Assembly: GCF_002022005.1 (NCBI RefSeq)
Contig: NZ_CP017258.1
Coordinates: 558,001-622,000 of the forward strand
Length of the DNA: 64,000 nt
Reading direction: 5' to 3'
Origin: Campylobacter pinnipediorum subsp. caledonicus
Lineage (GTDB): Bacteria > Campylobacterota > Campylobacteria > Campylobacterales > Campylobacteraceae
Each line of letters begins with the position of its first letter. The first letter of the stretch is position 1. Positions 40,067-48,308 of the stretch are shown here, piece after piece. The position numbers and the translations under genes were made by a program. Below the pieces are notes generated by a model, which made no database searches, was not told where the DNA came from, and was given only the letters and a program-made list of their open reading frames with translations.

Positions 40067-40072
40067 TACAAT
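40067..40072 (+). promoter_or_regulatory. -10 box for the RNase P RNA gene
   Basis: TACAAT with a T-rich upstream part (TTTTTTTAG), placing the start at about 40078 where the RNA begins. Confidence 0.55.
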
Positions 40073-40076
40073 TATA

Positions 40077-40396
40077 AAAAGCACAGTAAGTGGTCGCTTG
40101 AAAAAGAGGAAAGTCCGAGCTACAATAAGACAGAGTTCCATCTAACGGATGGCTAGGGTGACCTAAGGGAAAGTGTAACAGAAAGCAAACTACCTTATTT
40201 TATAAGGTAAAGGTGAAACGGTGGGGTAAGAGCCCACCAGCACTCTTGGAAACTAGAGTGGCTAGATAAACCCAACTCGTAGCAAGAATGGGCGGTTTTA
40301 GTCTTATAATTAAACCATTCGCTAAAATTTGTATGTAAATGCAAATTTAGATAAATGACCACTCACGACAGAACTCGGCTTATCGCTGTGCTTTTT
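40077..40396 (+). ncRNA. rnpB: RNase P catalytic RNA
   Basis: Ribozyme that trims tRNA 5' ends. Universal blocks are present in order: GAGGAAAGTCCGAGCT, ACAGAAAGCAAACTACC, GGTAAAGGTGAAACGGTG, GGTAAGAGCCCACCAGC, and near the 3' end ATAAATGACCACTC and ACAGAACTCGGCTTATCG. The ends AAAAGCACAG and CTGTGCTTTT pair to close helix P1. About 320 bases, bacterial type A. Confidence 0.96.
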
Positions 40397-40423
40397 ACAA
40401 ATCATATCTTGGTGTAAATTTCA

Positions 40424-40897
40424 ATGAAAATTATATTAGCCCCAAATAATTTTTTAGATGACTATGTTTTAGGAACTGAGCTATCAAAAAATGCAAATAT
40501 ATCATCCAATGCATATCTTTTTTGGAAAAATACAATATCTGCAAAATTTCAAAACTCGAGAACTGTATTTATAAATAAAAAAACCATACCAAGTAAATTT
40601 AACCAAGCATTAAAACAATGCACAGAGCTAAATGGACTTGTTTTAAGCAATACATTTTGCTCTTTTACAGGGATATCAAATTCACATCTAGTAAAATCAA
40701 ATAAATCAAAATTTTATGATTTGGTTGAAATAAAAGAAATTTCTGGAATCAAATTTGTAAATTTAAAGAAATTTTATGATGATTTAAGTCTCGATTATAA
40801 TCTTAACCTATATATAGAAAAATGCAAATTTTTCTCTCCAACGCCTTTTGAAAAAAAGATAAAACTTACAGACACACTATGTCTCGGGTATTATTAA
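40424..40897 (+). CDS. Uncharacterised 157-residue protein
   Basis: I do not recognise a family. It starts with a hydrophobic strand, MKIILAPNNF, is basic, and contains GLVLSNTFCSFTGISNSHLV in the middle, reminiscent of nucleotide- or RNA-binding loops but not diagnostic. A distant YrdC/Sua5 relationship came to mind and is not supported by the usual motifs. No signal peptide or membrane helix. The ribosome site is weak. It follows rnpB by 27 bases and ends 71 bases before plsY. Confidence 0.6.
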   Translation: MKIILAPNNFLDDYVLGTELSKNANISSNAYLFWKNTISAKFQNSRTVFINKKTIPSKFNQALKQCTELNGLVLSNTFCSFTGISNSHLVKSNKSKFYDLVEIKEISGIKFVNLKKFYDDLSLDYNLNLYIEKCKFFSPTPFEKKIKLTDTLCLGYY

Positions 40898-40968
40898 TCA
40901 CAATTTTTATCTTAATATCAGCAAAAATAAACTATCATCACAAGATAAAATTATACTTAGGATAAAGA

Positions 40969-41580
40969 ATGGAAAACATCATATTATACATAGTTGCTTA
41001 TTTGCTTGGTGCTATACCTTTTGGGCTTTTGTTTTGCAAAATTTTTGCAAATACTGACATAACAAAGCAAGGAAGTTGTAGTATAGGCGCAACAAATGTC
41101 CTAAGAGTTATTAAAACAACAAACCCGAAATTAGCAAAAAAATTAGCCATTTTAACGATATGCTTTGATGCTCTTAAAGGGCTATTGCCAATCTTTGTAG
41201 CAAAATTATATGGAATAAATGATAATACTCTTTGGGCTATGGCTGTTCTTGCTGTTATTGGACATTGTTTTTCTCCATTTTTAAAATTTGAAGGAGGAAA
41301 AGGCGTTGCTACCGGTGCTGGAGTATTGTCATTTTTCCTCCCATTTGAACTTTTGATAGCATTATTTGTTTGGTTTATAGTAGGGAAGGTTCTAAAAATA
41401 AGCTCACTTGCTTCAATACTAGCACTAACAGCTTTTATCGCTTCTAGTTTTATAATTCATCCGGCTATCGAGCCGATAAATACACATGCACCAATATTAA
41501 TTATTGCTTACATAATAATTTATAAGCATATTCCAAACATAAAAAGAATAATTTTAAAAGAAGAAGCCAAAGTAATATGA
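40969..41580 (+). CDS. plsY: Acyl-phosphate:glycerol-3-phosphate acyltransferase PlsY
   Basis: First acylation in phospholipid synthesis, inner membrane. 203 residues with five predicted membrane helices. Motifs: YLLGAIPFGLL and GSCSIGATNVLR (motif 1), GHCFSPFLKFEGGKGVATGAG (motif 2) split as GHCFSPFLKFEGG and KGVATGAG, and a cytoplasmic C-terminal motif with IKRIIL. It overlaps folB by four bases. Confidence 0.95.
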   Translation: MENIILYIVAYLLGAIPFGLLFCKIFANTDITKQGSCSIGATNVLRVIKTTNPKLAKKLAILTICFDALKGLLPIFVAKLYGINDNTLWAMAVLAVIGHCFSPFLKFEGGKGVATGAGVLSFFLPFELLIALFVWFIVGKVLKISSLASILALTAFIASSFIIHPAIEPINTHAPILIIAYIIIYKHIPNIKRIILKEEAKVI

Positions 41581-41903
41581 AACAAACGCTAACAACTTAT
41601 ATAAAAGATTTTGAGTTTAAAACTATAATAGGAATGTGTGATTTTGAAAGAGTAACACCACAAAAAATAAAAATAAATGCCGAGTATCAATCAAATGATT
41701 TTATTGATTATGTAGAGGTTATCAATTTCATAAGATATACTTATGATGACTATAAATTTGAAAAACTTGAGGACTCTCTTAAAATAATTTCAGAAAAATT
41801 AAAAGAAAATTTTCAAAATTTAATATCAATTAAAATAGAAATTTTCAAACTAGAAATCATAAAAAATGCAATAGTTGGAGCAAAGATAGAGGTTGTTTAT
41901 TAA
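41577..41903 (+). CDS. folB: Dihydroneopterin aldolase-like protein FolB
   Basis: Folate pathway enzyme (dihydroneopterin to 6-hydroxymethylpterin). 108 residues, slightly short. T-fold with FKTIIGMCDFERVTPQKI, where the catalytic Glu is in DFER, and a Lys near the C-terminus (EIIKNAIVG). Sequence is divergent from E. coli FolB, as in other Campylobacter. Its position between plsY and a CosR-type regulator matches the genus. Confidence 0.82.
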   Translation: MKQTLTTYIKDFEFKTIIGMCDFERVTPQKIKINAEYQSNDFIDYVEVINFIRYTYDDYKFEKLEDSLKIISEKLKENFQNLISIKIEIFKLEIIKNAIVGAKIEVVY

Positions 41904-41943
41904 TTTTTTTTTAAACTATCTTGAAAATTTGCTTAATTTATGA

Positions 41944-41949
41944 TACAAT
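41944..41949 (+). promoter_or_regulatory. -10 box for the CosR-like regulator
   Basis: TACAAT preceded by TTATGA, 35 bases before the ATG; the ribosome site is AAGGAA. The promoter overlaps the spacer after folB. Confidence 0.5.
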
Positions 41950-41983
41950 TTCCTCCAAAATTATAATATATAAGGAATTAATA

Positions 41984-42655
41984 ATGAGAATATTGGTAGT
42001 AGAAGATGAAATAACACTTAATAGAACTATTGTAGAAGGTCTTGGAGAGTTTGGATACCAAACAGATAGCTCTGAAAACTTCAAAGATGCAGAGTATTAT
42101 ATTGGTATAAGAAACTATGATTTAGTTTTGACTGATTGGATGCTTCCTGACGGAGATGGTATTGATTTAATACATGTTATAAAGCAAAAATCACCAAGGA
42201 CTTCAGTAGTTGTTTTATCAGCAAAAGATGATAAAGAAAGTGAGATAAAAGCTCTTAAAACCGGCGCTGATGATTACATAAGAAAACCTTTTGATTTTGA
42301 TGTTTTGGTTGCTAGACTAGAGGCTAGACTTAGATTTGGCGGAACAAATATCATCAAAATAGATGATTTAATAATCAATCCTGATGAAGAAAAAATAACA
42401 TATCTTGGTAAAGACATAGAGTTAAAAGGTAAGCCTTTTGAAGTTTTAACTCATTTGGCTCGCCATTCAGATCAGATAGTAAGCAAAGAGCAACTACTAG
42501 ATGCTATATGGGAAGAGCCTGAGCTTGTTACACCAAACGTAATAGAGGTAGCTATAAATCAAATTCGTCAAAAAATGGACAAACCTTTAAATATTTCAAC
42601 AATTGAAACCGTTAGAAGACGCGGATATAGATTTTGTTTTCCGAAAAAAGCTTAA
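41984..42655 (+). CDS. cosR: OmpR-family response regulator, CosR-like
   Basis: 223 residues from ATG 41984, chosen because MRILVVEDE starts the receiver and a ribosome site precedes it; an upstream ATG at 41921 would add an odd hydrophobic leader. The receiver has VEDE, the acceptor-position Asp in VLTDWMLPDGDG, VLSAKDD and RKPFD. The winged helix ends SNVIEVAINQIRQK-like TPNVIEVAINQIRQK and VRRRGYRFCFP. Strong resemblance, from memory, to C. jejuni CosR (essential oxidative-stress regulator) and H. pylori HsrA; the neighbouring folB fits. Unlike those orphan regulators, a histidine kinase follows directly. Confidence 0.8.
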   Translation: MRILVVEDEITLNRTIVEGLGEFGYQTDSSENFKDAEYYIGIRNYDLVLTDWMLPDGDGIDLIHVIKQKSPRTSVVVLSAKDDKESEIKALKTGADDYIRKPFDFDVLVARLEARLRFGGTNIIKIDDLIINPDEEKITYLGKDIELKGKPFEVLTHLARHSDQIVSKEQLLDAIWEEPELVTPNVIEVAINQIRQKMDKPLNISTIETVRRRGYRFCFPKKA

Positions 42656-43932
42656 GAACTAGATTTATTTTACAATTAGCATCAGCATCTATGGTGCTGA
42701 TCGCTATAGTTTCTATTATGTTATACTACTATATAAGAGTTACTATACTAGAAACTGTAGTAGCAGAGCTAACTTATGAAGCAAAGTTAATAATAGAAAA
42801 ACCTTTGGAATTTAATCCAAAAAATGAGTATAAATTTAAAATACAACTTCCAAATAAAACAGTAACAAATGTTGAAATTTTAGAACACAAAGACAAGATA
42901 AAAAAACCTTATTTTTCACACTATGAAGATGAATTGCAAACATTTATGCAACTTGTATACAATTATAATGATAATTCATATATGAAACTTACAAAGGAAA
43001 CCACAACACAAAGTAATATAATAAAGCAGATTTTAATAGATATAATAATTGTCAATGCTACCTCTATATGCCTTGTTATTTTTTATGCTCTATTTTTATC
43101 AAGAATGCTATTAGTCCCAATAAAAACCCTTGCATCAAAACTAGGTCAACTAAACGAAAGATTCCTAAAAGAGATAAATACAAACTCATTGCCGGTTGAA
43201 TTCGAGCCACTTGGAAACGGCATAAATAGCCTTATCAACAGAATACAAACTTTTGTAGAATATCAAAAAGAGCTATTTATAGGTCTAGCACATGAACTAA
43301 AAACTCCAATAGCCGTAATAAAAACAAAAAATGAAGTTACTCTACTAAAACCTAGAGAAAATGAAAAATATATAGAAACCTTAAAATCAAACAACGAAAT
43401 AATAAATTCAATGAACTCAATGATAAGTTCAATCCTTGAAATAGGTCGTCAAGAAGGTGCACAATTTGAAGAACCGGTAATGGTAGACGTTATAGGATTT
43501 TTAAATAAAATAGGAAATAATCTAGCAATATTGGTTCATCAAGAACAAAAAGAGCTGATTTTAGATCTAAATCCAAAAATTTTAAATCTAAAAATACAGC
43601 AAAATTTATTAATACATATAGTTCAAAATTTTGTTCAAAACGCCATTAAATTCTCGCCTGAAAACTCCAAAATAACACTCAAAACACAGATAATAGACAA
43701 AAAATTTATCATAGAAGTCACAGATGAGGGAATAGGGATAGATGAAAATAAAGATCTATTTGCGCCATTTAAAAGATTTGGCAACAAAAGTGGTGTTGGG
43801 CTTGGCTTATTTTTAGCAAAAGGTGCAGCACAAGCTCTGGGCGGAACAATAACTATAAAAAATAGACAAGAGCAAAATGGAGCGATAGCAACTTTCACTT
43901 TGCCAATTGTAAAAAACAAAAAAGGCAAATAA
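42634..43932 (+). CDS. Membrane sensor histidine kinase next to the CosR-like regulator
   Basis: 432 residues. Two membrane helices (about 13-33 and 130-152) flank a short periplasmic domain of about 95 residues. The H-box FIGLAHELKTPIAVIKTK, N-box HIVQNFVQNAIKFSP, DEGIGID (G1) and GVGLGLFLAKGAAQALGG (G2) are all intact. The start is a TTG inside the regulator gene (22-base overlap) because the next in-frame Met falls within the first membrane helix. Tight coupling suggests it phosphorylates the regulator. Confidence 0.88.
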   Translation: MFSEKSLRTRFILQLASASMVLIAIVSIMLYYYIRVTILETVVAELTYEAKLIIEKPLEFNPKNEYKFKIQLPNKTVTNVEILEHKDKIKKPYFSHYEDELQTFMQLVYNYNDNSYMKLTKETTTQSNIIKQILIDIIIVNATSICLVIFYALFLSRMLLVPIKTLASKLGQLNERFLKEINTNSLPVEFEPLGNGINSLINRIQTFVEYQKELFIGLAHELKTPIAVIKTKNEVTLLKPRENEKYIETLKSNNEIINSMNSMISSILEIGRQEGAQFEEPVMVDVIGFLNKIGNNLAILVHQEQKELILDLNPKILNLKIQQNLLIHIVQNFVQNAIKFSPENSKITLKTQIIDKKFIIEVTDEGIGIDENKDLFAPFKRFGNKSGVGLGLFLAKGAAQALGGTITIKNRQEQNGAIATFTLPIVKNKKGK

Positions 43933-45380
43933 TGGCAAAAAGAACAGCTGTAATAGATCTTGGCTCAAATTCAACTAGAATGGTTATTTTTGAAAGAACT
44001 TCAAGATGGGCATTTTTTACTCTTGGTGAATATAAGATGAAAGTTCGTTTGGGGGAAGGTGGATATGGAAATAATGGAAATATCTCACAAGAATCAATGG
44101 ATACAGCTTTTGAAGCCTTTAGTGAGTTTAAAAATATAGCAACTAGTTATAAATGTAATAAAATTTTGGCTGTTGGAACATCAGCATTAAGAGATGCTCC
44201 AAATTCAAAAACATTTATAAATTTGATAAAAAATAAGCTAAAAATAAACCTAAAAATTATAAATGGAGATGATGAGGCTAAATTTGGTGCATTAGCAGCT
44301 ATAAATTTATTATGCATTCCAAATCATTGTGTTACATTGGATATAGGAGGCGGTTCTAGCGAACTTGCTTTAATAAAGGATTTAAAAATTGTAAAAACCA
44401 TATCACTAGATATAGGAACTGTAAGACTCAAAGAGCTTTTTAAAAACACAGATAACAAAGAAGAACTTGATATTTTTATCAAAGAAATTACTGAGAAAAT
44501 ACCTAGTGAGTTTAAATCAGAAAATATTGTTGTAATAGGCGGTTCTTTAAGAGCGTTATCATCAGCTATAATGAAAAAGATAAACTATCCATTGCCAAGC
44601 ATACATGGGTTTTGTTACGAGATTGAAAAATACCATAAATTTATAAGCAATATCTCAACATCAAAAAAAGAAGAGTTAGAACAATTTAATATCAAAAAAG
44701 ATAGGTTTGACACAATAAGAGAAGGTGCTTTAATTTTTTTAAATATAATCAAACATTTAAATATAAAAAATGTATATACAAGCGGTGTTGGCATAAGAGA
44801 GGGTATATTTTTATCTAATTTTTTAAGACCATCTTTAAAATTTCCAAGCAATTTAAATCCAAGTTTAAAAAGTCTACAAGATAGATTTATCTTAACAAAC
44901 AATAAAAATATAGCATTTTACTCAAAAGAGATCTTCAAAGAGTTATCACCTCTTCACAACCTAAATGAAAAATACTTATACGAACTAAATATAGCTTCCA
45001 AATTATACAATGCTGGTCAAGACATAGGGTTTTATAATGATCATATCAGTTCAGCATATATTATACAAAATGCTTTAAATTTTGGTTTTAAGCACGAAGA
45101 AAAAGCACTTATATCCGCAATAATAAGTACAAATGGCAAAAAAAATGTATATGAATATGAAAAATTTAAGCCTCTGCTTCCAAAGCAATCACATATAAGA
45201 TGGTTAAGCTTTATATTAGCATTAGCAAAAACACTAGATATAAATTGTTCATCTAAAAAATTATGCTTTAAATTTGAAAATCAAACACTTAGAATTTTTG
45301 GTTCAAAAAATCTAATAATGGCAAAAGAAGAGATCAAAAAACTAAATAAACCAGAACCTTTTGCTATAAGTTTTGAATAG
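43932..45380 (+). CDS. Ppx/GppA-family phosphatase
   Basis: Exopolyphosphatase or guanosine pentaphosphate phosphohydrolase; links to the stringent response. 482 residues with an ASKHA ATPase-like fold: AVIDLGSNSTRMVIF (phosphate 1), VGTSALRDA, LDIGGGSSELALI (phosphate 2) and IGGSLRAL. The C-terminal third is a helical HD-like domain. It overlaps the kinase stop by one base (TAATG). Which substrate it prefers cannot be told. Confidence 0.92.
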   Translation: MAKRTAVIDLGSNSTRMVIFERTSRWAFFTLGEYKMKVRLGEGGYGNNGNISQESMDTAFEAFSEFKNIATSYKCNKILAVGTSALRDAPNSKTFINLIKNKLKINLKIINGDDEAKFGALAAINLLCIPNHCVTLDIGGGSSELALIKDLKIVKTISLDIGTVRLKELFKNTDNKEELDIFIKEITEKIPSEFKSENIVVIGGSLRALSSAIMKKINYPLPSIHGFCYEIEKYHKFISNISTSKKEELEQFNIKKDRFDTIREGALIFLNIIKHLNIKNVYTSGVGIREGIFLSNFLRPSLKFPSNLNPSLKSLQDRFILTNNKNIAFYSKEIFKELSPLHNLNEKYLYELNIASKLYNAGQDIGFYNDHISSAYIIQNALNFGFKHEEKALISAIISTNGKKNVYEYEKFKPLLPKQSHIRWLSFILALAKTLDINCSSKKLCFKFENQTLRIFGSKNLIMAKEEIKKLNKPEPFAISFE

Positions 45381-45388
45381 AACTAAAT

Positions 45389-45811
45389 TTAATATTTAGT
45401 CGCATTTAAATCATCTTGGATTAGATATTGTTGCTCTAGCTCTTCATATTTTTTATTTGATTTATTGTAGATTTCATCATCCACATTAAGTCTATTTTTC
45501 AAATCAACAATGTCAGAACAAGCATTTATGTTTCCAAGCTCACAACTTTTAAAAATATAAGATATACCTATTTTAACAATATCTTTATCATTAACTGTAT
45601 TGTCTATATCTTTTGTAACTTGTTTGTTTATATACATAAAGCCAAGTTCGTTACAAGACATATCATCATTTAATTCACAGCCTTCGTAAAAGATATCATA
45701 AGCATCTTTAAAATTTCCATTATTTAGATATAAAACACCTTTATCAAAATCATCTATATCAAAACCAAAAGAACTATAAATAACCATTAAAACTAAAATA
45801 AACTTTTTCAT
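45389..45811 (-). CDS. Secreted Sel1-like repeat protein
   Basis: 140 residues with a signal peptide (MKKFILVLMVIYSSFG). Two Sel1-like helical repeats carry paired cysteines, CELNDDMSC and CELGNINAC, each C-x7-C. This is the disulfide pattern of Helicobacter cysteine-rich (Hcp) proteins, so it should be periplasmic or secreted. Only two complete repeats, so it is short for the group. It abuts murF (one-base overlap with that ATG). Confidence 0.75.
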   Translation of the reverse strand: MKKFILVLMVIYSSFGFDIDDFDKGVLYLNNGNFKDAYDIFYEGCELNDDMSCNELGFMYINKQVTKDIDNTVNDKDIVKIGISYIFKSCELGNINACSDIVDLKNRLNVDDEIYNKSNKKYEELEQQYLIQDDLNATKY

Positions 45812-47244
45812 TACATAAAACTCGGGGCATCATTAGAAAACAAGATTAAATCACCTATTTTTGTATGCTCTATCAGTGTTTCTTGCATTTTGTTTTTATC
45901 TTTTAAAATAACTATTTGTGGCTTACTAAGAAATTTTAGCAAGGCTTGCGCATTCAAAGGACTAGAAATAATGACAACATCAAAAATATCATTTATAATA
46001 CGCGAAAGTTTTTCATTTTCATCCTTACTACTTTCCATTATTCCGGGAGTTATAAGAATTTTTCTTCCACTATAAGTGCTTACAAGCTCATAACTAGAAC
46101 TCATGCCTGTAAAATTTCCATTAAAGCTATCATCGATGATAACCTTGCCATTAGCATTAATTTTTTCAAGTCTATGTTCAACATTTTTTAAATTTTTAAT
46201 TTTATTTTGTATTTTATCACTATCTAGACCAAAAAATTTAGTAACCTTTATACAAGCACATAAATTTTCTATATTAAACTTACCTATCAATGAAGAAGAG
46301 AAAGAATTATCATCCAAAACAAAGCTTATTCCATCTAAATCTGATTTAATATCTTTTATATTTTTATTGTAAATTTCAATATTTTTTTCATCATTTTTCA
46401 AGGTAGAGCTATGTAAAAAAGCTTTTTTTAGATTATTGCTTTGCAAAGCTTCAAGTTTTGTGTTTCTTATGTTTTCAATGCTTTTAAAATACTCTATGTG
46501 TTGCTTTCCTATCTCTCCGACAACAACAACATCAGGATTTAAATACGTAGAAATTTCATATATATCGCCCTTTAGTCTAGCACCAGCTTCAGCTATATAT
46601 ATCTGAGTTTGATTAGTGATATTTTCGTTTATATCCTTAATAAGCCCCACTAATGTATTTACACTTCTTGGTGTTTTGTGACAATTGAAATCATCTTTTA
46701 AAATTTCAAAAAGAAAGTTTTTAATACTTGTTTTACCATAACTTGCTGTTATTAAAATTATTTTTAAATTTTTATTGCTTTGTATTTTATCTAACGCTTT
46801 TTTCTTATAATAAATAGCATTCATTTTTTCAAAAAAGTGGCTAAAAACAAAACTTATAAAGATAGGAAAAATAATATCTTTTGAAAAATTTCCATTATTT
46901 AGTATATAAAATAAATTTTGAATAATCAAAGCCAAGCAAAGAATAACAAAAAAGCGTTTGACTCTATTTGTAAATACTAATTTCTTATCTAGTTTTTTAT
47001 TCCACAAAAATAAACTAGGAACAAAAGCAAAATAAAAATATATAAAAAATAAATTACCAGTAGTATAATAAAGCATAATAGGAACTATAAAGAAAAATAC
47101 ATGCCAAAGAGGTCTTGTGAAATGAAATATTACTCTTTTTATCTTATATGAAAACCATTGAAAACATGTCATTAAATAATAAGAAACCAATAAAGCAAAA
47201 AATATATTTGAAATACCAAAAAAAATATCTTTAATCTCAATCAT
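45811..47244 (-). CDS. murF: UDP-MurNAc-tripeptide:D-Ala-D-Ala ligase MurF, membrane-anchored form
   Basis: Adds D-Ala-D-Ala to the peptidoglycan precursor. 477 residues. The first about 135 residues form four or five hydrophobic helices rather than the usual MurF UDP-binding domain. The ligase core follows: LITASYGKTSIKNFL (P-loop), YIAEAGARLKGDI, EIGKQHIEYF, FNIENLCACI, DDSFNGNFTGMSSS and RKILITPGIMES. The product of ddl, two genes upstream in the same operon, is its substrate, which supports the call. Confidence 0.88.
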   Translation of the reverse strand: MIEIKDIFFGISNIFFALLVSYYLMTCFQWFSYKIKRVIFHFTRPLWHVFFFIVPIMLYYTTGNLFFIYFYFAFVPSLFLWNKKLDKKLVFTNRVKRFFVILCLALIIQNLFYILNNGNFSKDIIFPIFISFVFSHFFEKMNAIYYKKKALDKIQSNKNLKIILITASYGKTSIKNFLFEILKDDFNCHKTPRSVNTLVGLIKDINENITNQTQIYIAEAGARLKGDIYEISTYLNPDVVVVGEIGKQHIEYFKSIENIRNTKLEALQSNNLKKAFLHSSTLKNDEKNIEIYNKNIKDIKSDLDGISFVLDDNSFSSSLIGKFNIENLCACIKVTKFFGLDSDKIQNKIKNLKNVEHRLEKINANGKVIIDDSFNGNFTGMSSSYELVSTYSGRKILITPGIMESSKDENEKLSRIINDIFDVVIISSPLNAQALLKFLSKPQIVILKDKNKMQETLIEHTKIGDLILFSNDAPSFM

Positions 47245-48011
47245 TGTTTATTAACAACCTCTATACAACTTTCATCTTCGATATTTGAAGAACTGTTTAT
47301 ATCAGATATAACCCTATCTTGTATAAATTTAGAATGCAACAAAAAGAAAAAATGATCCCCACTTAAAGGATAAAAACTACTATCTTTTATCATCGAATGT
47401 ATAAATTCTCCATTCTTTAATGGTGTGGCTTTGTCGTTTTCGCCCCAAAATATAACAGCTTTATTTGAGAATTTTTTAAACTTTCTTGAAAAATCTTCAT
47501 CAACTACATTTTTTAAAGTTTCATACATCACAACACTCATTCCACTTATATCTTTTGTAGCAAACACTCTATAAAATCTACCAAATCCGAAAAATTTTAA
47601 AATTTTAAAAATTCTAATTTTAACTCTTACAAGAAAAGGTTTTTTGCTAATAATTCCCGCCGAACTAAGCAAAACTAAATTTTTTGGATTCAATAAAGTA
47701 GCAACCTTGCCACCAAAACTATGTCCAAGGATAATATCTGGTTTTTGTGGTAATGAGTTTATAAACTCTCTTATAATGTTTGAATAATCAGATGTTTTTA
47801 AAGGACTAAAAATATTACTATTTCCAAAACCTGGCATATCAACATATATATGTTTATAATCACAAAAAGTATCTTTAAAAGCCTTTTTCATAATTTCTTT
47901 ACTAGCACCCCAGCCATGCAAAAAAAGTATAATTTTTTCGTTTTCCGGATTTAGCATTTCATAAGAAATCAAATATTTTTTTGATGAATATTTTATAGTT
48001 TTACTAGCCAT
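47241..48011 (-). CDS. Alpha/beta hydrolase
   Basis: 256 residues, alpha/beta hydrolase fold. LFLHGWGASKEIM forms the oxyanion hole, ILGHSFGGKVA holds the nucleophile Ser, FWGENDKATPL the Asp, and SGDHFFFLL the His. No signal peptide. It overlaps murF by four bases and follows the antitoxin-like gene. Substrate unknown; context suggests cell-wall or lipid ester metabolism. Confidence 0.85.
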   Translation of the reverse strand: MASKTIKYSSKKYLISYEMLNPENEKIILFLHGWGASKEIMKKAFKDTFCDYKHIYVDMPGFGNSNIFSPLKTSDYSNIIREFINSLPQKPDIILGHSFGGKVATLLNPKNLVLLSSAGIISKKPFLVRVKIRIFKILKFFGFGRFYRVFATKDISGMSVVMYETLKNVVDEDFSRKFKKFSNKAVIFWGENDKATPLKNGEFIHSMIKDSSFYPLSGDHFFFLLHSKFIQDRVISDINSSSNIEDESCIEVVNKQ

Positions 48012-48232
48012 TATTTATCTTTTTTACTAGAATTATATATACTTTCAAGTATTTCTACTGCCTTTTCAAGACGCTCATACTCATCCATATTTAAAATAAC
48101 TGCTTCAAATTTATTGTTTTTTACCACAACTGCTCTTTTCGTATCTCCACTGCTTATTTTATTTAAAACTGAACTAAAATTTCTAACGACTTCAGTTGCA
48201 GTATAAATTTCATCTTTCTTAAATGCTAACAT
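48011..48232 (-). CDS. Phd/YefM-type antitoxin-like protein without partner
   Basis: 73 residues. The Phd/YefM fold is recognisable: YTATEVVRNFSSVLNKI, GDTKRAVVVKNNKFEAVI, and LNMDEYERLEKAVEIL. In toxin-antitoxin pairs it would bind DNA and a RelE/Doc-type toxin. No toxin ORF is adjacent; its neighbours are ddl and a hydrolase, with a one-base overlap into the latter. It may be a domesticated regulator of the cell-wall operon. Confidence 0.8.
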   Translation of the reverse strand: MLAFKKDEIYTATEVVRNFSSVLNKISSGDTKRAVVVKNNKFEAVILNMDEYERLEKAVEILESIYNSSKKDK

Positions 48233-48308
48233 AAAAACTCTTTTTACATATAATTTTACATATAATCTAACATATTTAATATTACAAGGAAATTAAATAT
48301 TTTATAAA

